From NCBI GenBank assembly GCA_039704465.1, contig JASFAU010000008.1, positions 248,001 through 312,000 of the forward strand: a DNA stretch of 64,000 bases. The letters run 5' to 3'. The position numbers were made by a program, and so were the translations under genes. Below are positions 58,352 through 64,000 of this stretch, in pieces. Source of the stretch: Plasmodiophora brassicae (lineage: Eukaryota; Endomyxa; Phytomyxea; Plasmodiophorida; Plasmodiophoridae). Below the pieces are notes generated by a model that saw nothing but the letters and a program-made list of their open reading frames with translations, did not search any database and was not told where the DNA came from. How positions within the stretch are numbered: position 1 is the stretch's first letter; every line of letters starts with the position of its first letter.

Positions 58352-60781
58352 ACGAGGACAATGAAGTAGAAGAGCGAAATACGTTCCAGCCTGAAAGTGA
58401 CGCTCAGTTTCCCGACGATGATTGTAACACTATCGTGACGCACGTGAGGTCTGCAGGCGCTATCGTTCGTTTCAGCATTGAACAACGTCGGCACTGTTCG
58501 GCGGATCGAGCTGGTAGGCACTCGAGAGCCCCAGAAACGTTTCCTATCATCAGCATGGGAAACAGCCACACAATATCCTGTCAAGCGGGGCCGACCTTCG
58601 ACGTCCTTGATCCATTTCTTGAGTTCCGCTTCGGCATGTGCCTCGTCCAGGGCCGGATTGCAATGATGGCAATGATAGCAGATCCACAAGTCAGCTCCCT
58701 TGTCGTGCGACTGTCTTCCAGTCCACTGCTGTCTGGTACACAGCAACAACGCAACAACTGGGTACGTTAAATACACGACCAGGTTCAACGGGGGCGGCAA
58801 ATGGGCATTCCCTGACGTCATCTTAGAGCAGGCGTTAGATGCGATGCGCGAACGAACTCCGATGCAGGTCCCAGCAAGTCTTCCCAAAGTCGAAGCGGAC
58901 CCCTGATAACGCTGTTGCCCTCATCGACGCGATCGTGCTTTTCTGCATAACCGATCGCGCATTCATGGGGCGTGACAGGCAGCGCGCGCGCGATAGCGAA
59001 CTGACCATGCTTACGACTACAAGTGTCCTGCAGACGATGACCGTCATGATCAGGAGGTAGATCGCGAATGCAGTCTGCCCAACAGCGGGTTCGCCCGTGC
59101 GCATCTGGGTGAATGGCACGAAACTGAACATGGACAGCGCCCCGCGGTACAGCGTCAGCACGATGCGTTGCAACGTTCCAAATTCGGGTACTCCTTCGCC
59201 GACTACCAGACCAGCTGCATCAGGCCCAGAATTATGTGATGTTCTGCGCCTTTCATACCGGTGGCGACTAGGGCAGTGCTGAACCCGAGAACGAAGACGG
59301 ATGCAACGACGACGAGCGTGACGAGCGAGCGAGCGTGCATGGAAAACGTTCGCATCAGCGTGCCAACAGGAGGGATCAGGACGAATTGCTGGGCAAGTCC
59401 CACCCAAAGGATGAGCACTATGGAGCTGACCAGGCCATTGAACGCGACCTGGCCTGCGATCAAAGACCCATCACTGCCTCGTGATGCGGCACGAAACAAT
59501 GCAATCGCCACGATGACGACCCACCCGAGAGCATCCTGTGCAAACCCATCTTAGTGTCGCATGACGACAAGAGGGGAGTCCACGTCGAACGGTCTGATGC
59601 CATCCGGACATGAAGAACGACGCCCATCCTGTGCGATTGGCGCTCTGGACGTTGTCGATCAGGAAGCCGATAGCGGCGACCCAGTAGACGATCTCGAACC
59701 ACCGGATGGGATCGGTGGCAGACAGACGTCCCAAGGCCGACCACGACACGAACGCGGCGAACGCAATGTAAAGCAGGACCCTCATCCCGTACTACAGCGA
59801 GCGCTTCATGAGGGTGGCCTTGTGCCACAGGTGACGTTACACTGACGCGAACCACGTTTGACTTGAAGAGCGGATATGGGTCCCATCGGCCAAGGTGAAG
59901 CCGAGCTGTTCCAACTGGTTGGTCCAGGCAACGCGACGACGTCCACACTCTGGTCATGAAGCGCACCACGACATCACTGGATATGAACCTGGCATGGGGT
60001 TTCATCGGTCAGCACCTGATGATGGTTTGGTCGGAACCGCGCCGACTAACGTGACGTTGTTCGTCTGGAGGGCAACATCGATAGGCGACTGACCGTCGTC
60101 GTCTTTCGCTTCCAGCGCGATGGAGACGAGTCGGTCGCTCTTCATGTCGACCAGGATGCCTGTGGCCACGTGGGTCAGACGCGTGGCGGTCCTCTGCAAT
60201 CGCTGGCGATGCGACACGACGTCGACGCCGGACTGCTGCAATACGTTGGCCAACGTCAAGATTGTGGTCAGCAGGAACCCGTCAGCATTGCCAGAGACAA
60301 TGGCCATCGCCAGTGCCTCAATCTGGTCTGCCGTCAGGTTGACATGACGAATCAGCGACGCCAGCGCGGGCAGTGACGTCGCTCGTGGCGTGTGCTGGGC
60401 CAGTAAAAGGACAATGTCGAAAGCCCGGTCGGACGGGTACAGGTCGTACTGGGCGCCTGCTAGGTCCAGGTGGCTGAACTGAACGACCCCGACTCGACGT
60501 GGACGACCGACCGAGACGCCGGCGTCGATCAGAAGGCCGAGTTCAGCCAGCATACCGTCGACGATCAGCTTGTTGACAAGACGGTCGCGGTTCAGCTGTG
60601 CGACGCACGACTCGATCCGCTGCCGGATCGAGTCGACGGGTTCCCTGGCGCTGAGCGCGTTAATCAGGTCGGCGTCGGCGACGCTGGGACGAGACAGGAA
60701 CACGAGGAACGGCGAGTCTTTCGCAAGGAACTCAGCCTGGAGCCACTGATGAATGGACTGGTTCGCCTGTTTCACGCTCAT
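58352..60781 (-). CDS. TRP-like cation channel, paralogue 1 (exon structure partly resolved)
   Basis: Starts at the ATG 60779-60781. A helical cytosolic N-terminal half contains HLDLAGAQYDLYPSDRAFDI and SPIDVALQTNNVTLV. Well-supported later exons are complement(59591..59791), (59259..59535) and (59215 upward from about 59065). They encode TM1 (YGMRVLLYIAFAAFVSW), WFEIVYWVAAIGFLIDN, SGWHQTDALGWVVIVAIALF, ILILWVGLAQQFVLIPPVGTL and a pore-side helix. The C-terminal LPPPLNLVVYL and WICYHCHHCNP motifs align with paralogue 2. The joins near 60000-60056 and after 59065 are unresolved, so the exact product length is unknown. The gene may instead carry damage there. Confidence 0.75.
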
Positions 60782-61100
60782 CTCCTTGCCGATCGAACTC
60801 AGGCGGCGATTCTGCCGGCGGCAACGTCAGACCCCCGCTGGACGCATGGGACGGTTCCCCTGACCGGTCGCATGTACGATAGGTGCCTCGATATGGACCG
60901 GCGACGCTCACTGGAATTTCGCCGTGCCGATTGCGATTTCGAGATGGAGGCCCGCCGTCTCGACTCGCTCTTCATCGTCGTGGCTCGCAGAGGTCCGCCA
61001 GGGCCGCGATGACGATCGTGGGGACCCGACAGCCACGAACCCACGAGGCTTCACAGGCGCGGCACTGCAGGCCGTCCCAGAACGTGTACGCGGCTTTCGC
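60782..61100. promoter_or_regulatory. Divergent promoter region of the channel pair
   Basis: 320 bp between the two channel start codons on opposite strands. Open frames pass through it, but no motif was recognised. Confidence 0.4.
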
Positions 61101-63752
61101 ATGGAGACGATTCATGAAGCGGCGGCGGCGACGGCGACGGATGTGAAACTGCGCGGGTTGTCGACCGCTGGCGCAGGACACGCCGCTGCAACCGAACGTC
61201 CACCTGCGCAGGCAGTCCGTCGCCCGCGTACCCGCCAGACAGACGACGACGCGCACCTGGTGCTCCGGTCGATGCTGCAGACCGACGCGAGGGCGCTGTT
61301 CGTCCTGAACGACCACGCGAACGATTTCGTGTGCTTCCTGAAGGGCGACGACGTCACCATCAACGATATCGTCGGCAGCGTCGACAGCGGCCGGTTCGCG
61401 TCCGTCGACTGGCTCACGGCGTGCCACCGCCTGATTGTCGAAGGCGACATCGACGTCGTCGCGCGAATGTGCCAGGCCGGGTTCAACATGAACGCGACCT
61501 GCCCTCTCGACGGATCCGTTGACCACTTCACCTGCTTCCAGGTTGAGCCACGACGGGCGGACTCGCGCTTCGCCATGGCTGATGTTTCGTATGAAGCTTG
61601 CAGGTGCGGTCTACGATTTCCATCCAACAGAGCTCGCGTTCGAAATGATGCAGACGCTGGCGTGCTACGCTGACAAGGCGCAGACGTTTCGGGCTCTGGG
61701 CGAGTTCCTGCTGCACGTCGATGTGGACCCGGTGCAGGCCCACGACCTAGCGTTGAAGATCGTCACGAGCAGCACGTTCCCAATTATCGCGGCGCTGCAG
61801 GCCGCTGACGTCATGACGCGAGCGTCGGGGACCGCTCTGTCCCGACGGGAAAGCTTCGAAGCGAGCGCCGAGTTCTTCAGCGATTTCGCAATCCTCCTGG
61901 TGAACAGCCTCATGAGCGACCATGTCGCTGCCGTCGCCGTGGAGGTCTGCGACGACGACGGCGTCTGCGCAATCGACATCGCCCTGCAGACCGGCAACGT
62001 CGCATTCGTCAACGACCCGATGGTGCACCGCGTGCTCGCCAACGTATGGGCGGTGCCGCAGTACCTCCAACAGGCAACGTTCGTCGAACCCGGACATCGG
62101 GGCCCTTCGATCCCGCTGCACCACCTCATCCTGCTCCACCCGTGGAAGCTGGCCCGGCTCAACCGGGCGAAGGTTCGTTGATGTATTTTGGGACTCGGCG
62201 CGCGCGCGCAGTGTCTGACACCTGCGCGCGCATGCAGTTCCTGGTGGACGCGCTCGGCCTGCTGGCGTTCCTGGTCCTGTACACAGTCGTCTGCACGCGG
62301 CGGATCCCCGTCAACGTCGGTCCGCGTGTTCACAACGATGACGATGACGACGACAACGCTGACTGCTGTGCCAGGGCACGGTATCGGCGTGGGAGATCGC
62401 CGTCTGGGGCCTCGCGGCGGGCTTCATCGTCCGGTCGGTCATGAAGGCGGCCCGGCTGGGTGCTAGGAAATACGTGTCGTCGGGGTGGCACCAGATGGAC
62501 GTAATAGGCTGGGCGGCGTTCACGTTGAATGCTATCTGGAGAATAGCGCACGCATCAGCGCCGTCTGTGTCGCCGGCCTCACAGACCGTATGCTGATAGG
62601 GAGGATGAGAATGGCCGAGCGGATTGTGACTGGTCGGACACAGGCCGCTGACGTCATGACCAGCGTCGTATCCGTCGCCTTGTGGATGCGTCTCGCGAGT
62701 GCATGTACTGTCTGCCCCTCCATCGGCATCCTAACCAGAATGCTGAATTCCTTCGCTCGTGACATCCTGGTCTTCCTCCTGCTCCTTTTCGTTACCATCA
62801 TGGGGTACTCCGGTATCCCTATCAGCGGCGGAACCACGTTGCTAACCGTGCTCCTAGGTTTGGTATATCCTTGTCGGTCGCGGTGGGGAACGCTGTCGGC
62901 GGGTACGCGACCATTCCCAGGGCCATGTTCACGTTGTACCAGTCAGCGCTCGGCCGTACGTCGCAGTTGCCCTTCAGGGGTTTGGCCCTGGTCGCTCAAA
63001 CAGAGCGTTTTCTGCAGAGTTTGACTTCAGTGCGTTTGCTGGTCTTCCGGATGGGCAGCGTCATCTAGGCCAAGTGCTGCTGTCCCTGTTCCTGTTTGTC
63101 GCCCTTGGTAACGAGCGCCCTCGCGTATACTGTAATCCGTTCGGGAGTTTGATGAAGCTCGATCCCAGTTGTCCTCGTGAACCTGCTGATTGCCATGATG
63201 GTACGTTGCCTGCCGTGTGTCTGCTCTCTGCATCCGGCTAATGATGCCACAGGCGGATACGTACGCGTCGCGGCGTGAACAGAGTGGGAGAGAGTTTCAC
63301 CTGTCATGGTGAGGCAGTCGGGGTTCTTCCCCTGCTCTCGCGAATATCGCTGACTTAATTTGGGCAGGTCGGAAGTGGTATGGGACGTCCACCAGGACGA
63401 CGGCATCCTGCCACCTCCATTCAATACGATCGTCTATCTGTGCACTGCGATAGGCGCCTGCTGCCGTTATACGATGCGCAAATTGAATGTGAACCGGCAC
63501 CGATCTCAGGTGCAGATGAGCCGGAAGCTGGACGTCATCAAGGAGAAAGGCGCATCAGAGCTCGACGACGAGGTCGGCAGCGCGTTCGAGTTCGAAGCGG
63601 ACCAAGCGACAATGTCTCCCGAGTGGATCTGTAAGCGCTGCTTGAGCGTTAACGTCGCCCGAACCGGCCGCGATGACGCCCAGGTCGTTCTCCAATGGAT
63701 GAAGTCCATCCAAGGTCCCGCGAAGTGGGCCCATGCCTATCAGCCAAACTAA
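61101..63752 (+). CDS. TRP-like cation channel, paralogue 2
   Basis: Exons 61101..61541, 61597..62172, 62238..62315, 62375..62587, 62644..62804, 62858..62955, 63018..63107, 63169..63200, 63253..63302, 63368..63752. 707 aa with introns of 53-65 nt. An ankyrin-like helical N-terminal region is followed by six predicted membrane helices. They include FLVDALGLLAFLVLYTVVCT and WEIAVWGLAAGF, with SGWHQMDVIGWAAF between them, and FARDILVFLLLLFVTIMGFG before a pore region. The last helix, LGQVLLSLFLFVALVVLVNLLIAMM, matches the TRP S6 pattern. LPPPFNTIVYL follows, then a CxxC tail (WICKRC). Probably a calcium- or cation-permeable channel. All ten exons join in frame. Confidence 0.88.
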
Positions 63753-63838
63753 CACGACGTATATATTCAGGCGGCCTTCTGCAATCGCTCCGTCTGCTTC
63801 CTCGACGATGCGTTGTGCAGTGCTCGAAGTGTAATTCA

Positions 63839-64000
63839 ATGAAGCGAACGATGACTCCCGAGCACAAGCAAACTGAGCTGGTTTCGTTCGCCGTGTTCCT
63901 GCTGCTGATCTGGCTACCATTGGCCGCGATCGTCGCCGGTCCCTACCTCATCGAAGATGCAGTGAAGGAACTGTCGGCGACCTGGGCCAAGAACAGGAAG
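63839..64000 (+). CDS. Start of a predicted membrane protein (3' partial)
   Basis: The ATG at 63839 opens a frame that stays open to the window end, 54 codons. After a short hydrophilic start (MKRTMTPEHKQTELV) there is one hydrophobic helix (FAVFLLLIWLPLAAIVAG) and then a charged segment. Family not recognisable from this fragment. Confidence 0.5.
   Translation, partial: MKRTMTPEHKQTELVSFAVFLLLIWLPLAAIVAGPYLIEDAVKELSATWAKNRK

Overview
This 64 kb window is nuclear DNA of a flagellated protist. Nearly every recognisable protein is split by very short GT-AG introns. I resolved about 60, almost all 43-80 nt. Exons joined at these sites give conserved proteins of expected length, for example PP6 at 305 aa, dihydroorotase at 347 aa and ATG3 at 309 aa. 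CFAP44 and gamma-tubulin complex component 4 point to a flagellum and gamma-tubulin ring complexes. GC content is moderately high, genes are dense, introns are tiny and several proteins look secreted. Together these suggest a plasmodiophorid-like rhizarian. That placement is inference, not proof. I recognised no rRNA, tRNA or CRISPR.

Layout. 0-11 kb (housekeeping): 3' part of a terminal uridylyl/poly(A) polymerase, peptide deformylase, secreted papain-type protease, dihydroorotase, Met-tRNA formyltransferase, organellar-type ketoacyl-ACP synthase, PP6 phosphatase and GCP4. The GCP4 carries an inserted, probably lectin-fold, domain. 11-26 kb (accessory and rearranged): two convergent copies of a family of secreted U-box-like proteins, one frameshifted. 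They share a promoter cassette and flank lactate dehydrogenase and a large palindrome. There is also a duplicate of the CFAP44 5' region, a (CT)33 microsatellite, a truncated non-LTR retrotransposon and a relic of the U-box family. 26-44 kb (gene dense): CFAP44, a secreted VWD-domain membrane protein, a helical-repeat protein, a coiled-coil protein, ATG3, Jagunal, a fold-type IV aminotransferase and a seven-helix/RGS fusion. 44-54 kb: two tandem secreted protein kinases, an AIM24-family protein, a PAXX-like DNA repair factor, a zinc-finger protein, a TIR element with perfect 30-bp ends, and a secreted CAP protein with a Thr/Arg/Pro repeat tail. 54-64 kb: a PEP synthase with 13 introns, two divergent TRP-like channel paralogues, and the start of a further membrane protein.

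How the genes relate. Deformylase and formyltransferase are the two halves of the formyl-methionine cycle. With the FabF-type synthase they suggest an organellar translation and lipid theme in the first 7 kb. The secreted protease, U-box-like proteins, kinases and CAP protein are candidate extracellular or host-directed factors, and they sit in or beside the repeat-rich parts. Conserved intracellular genes lie in clean blocks between them.
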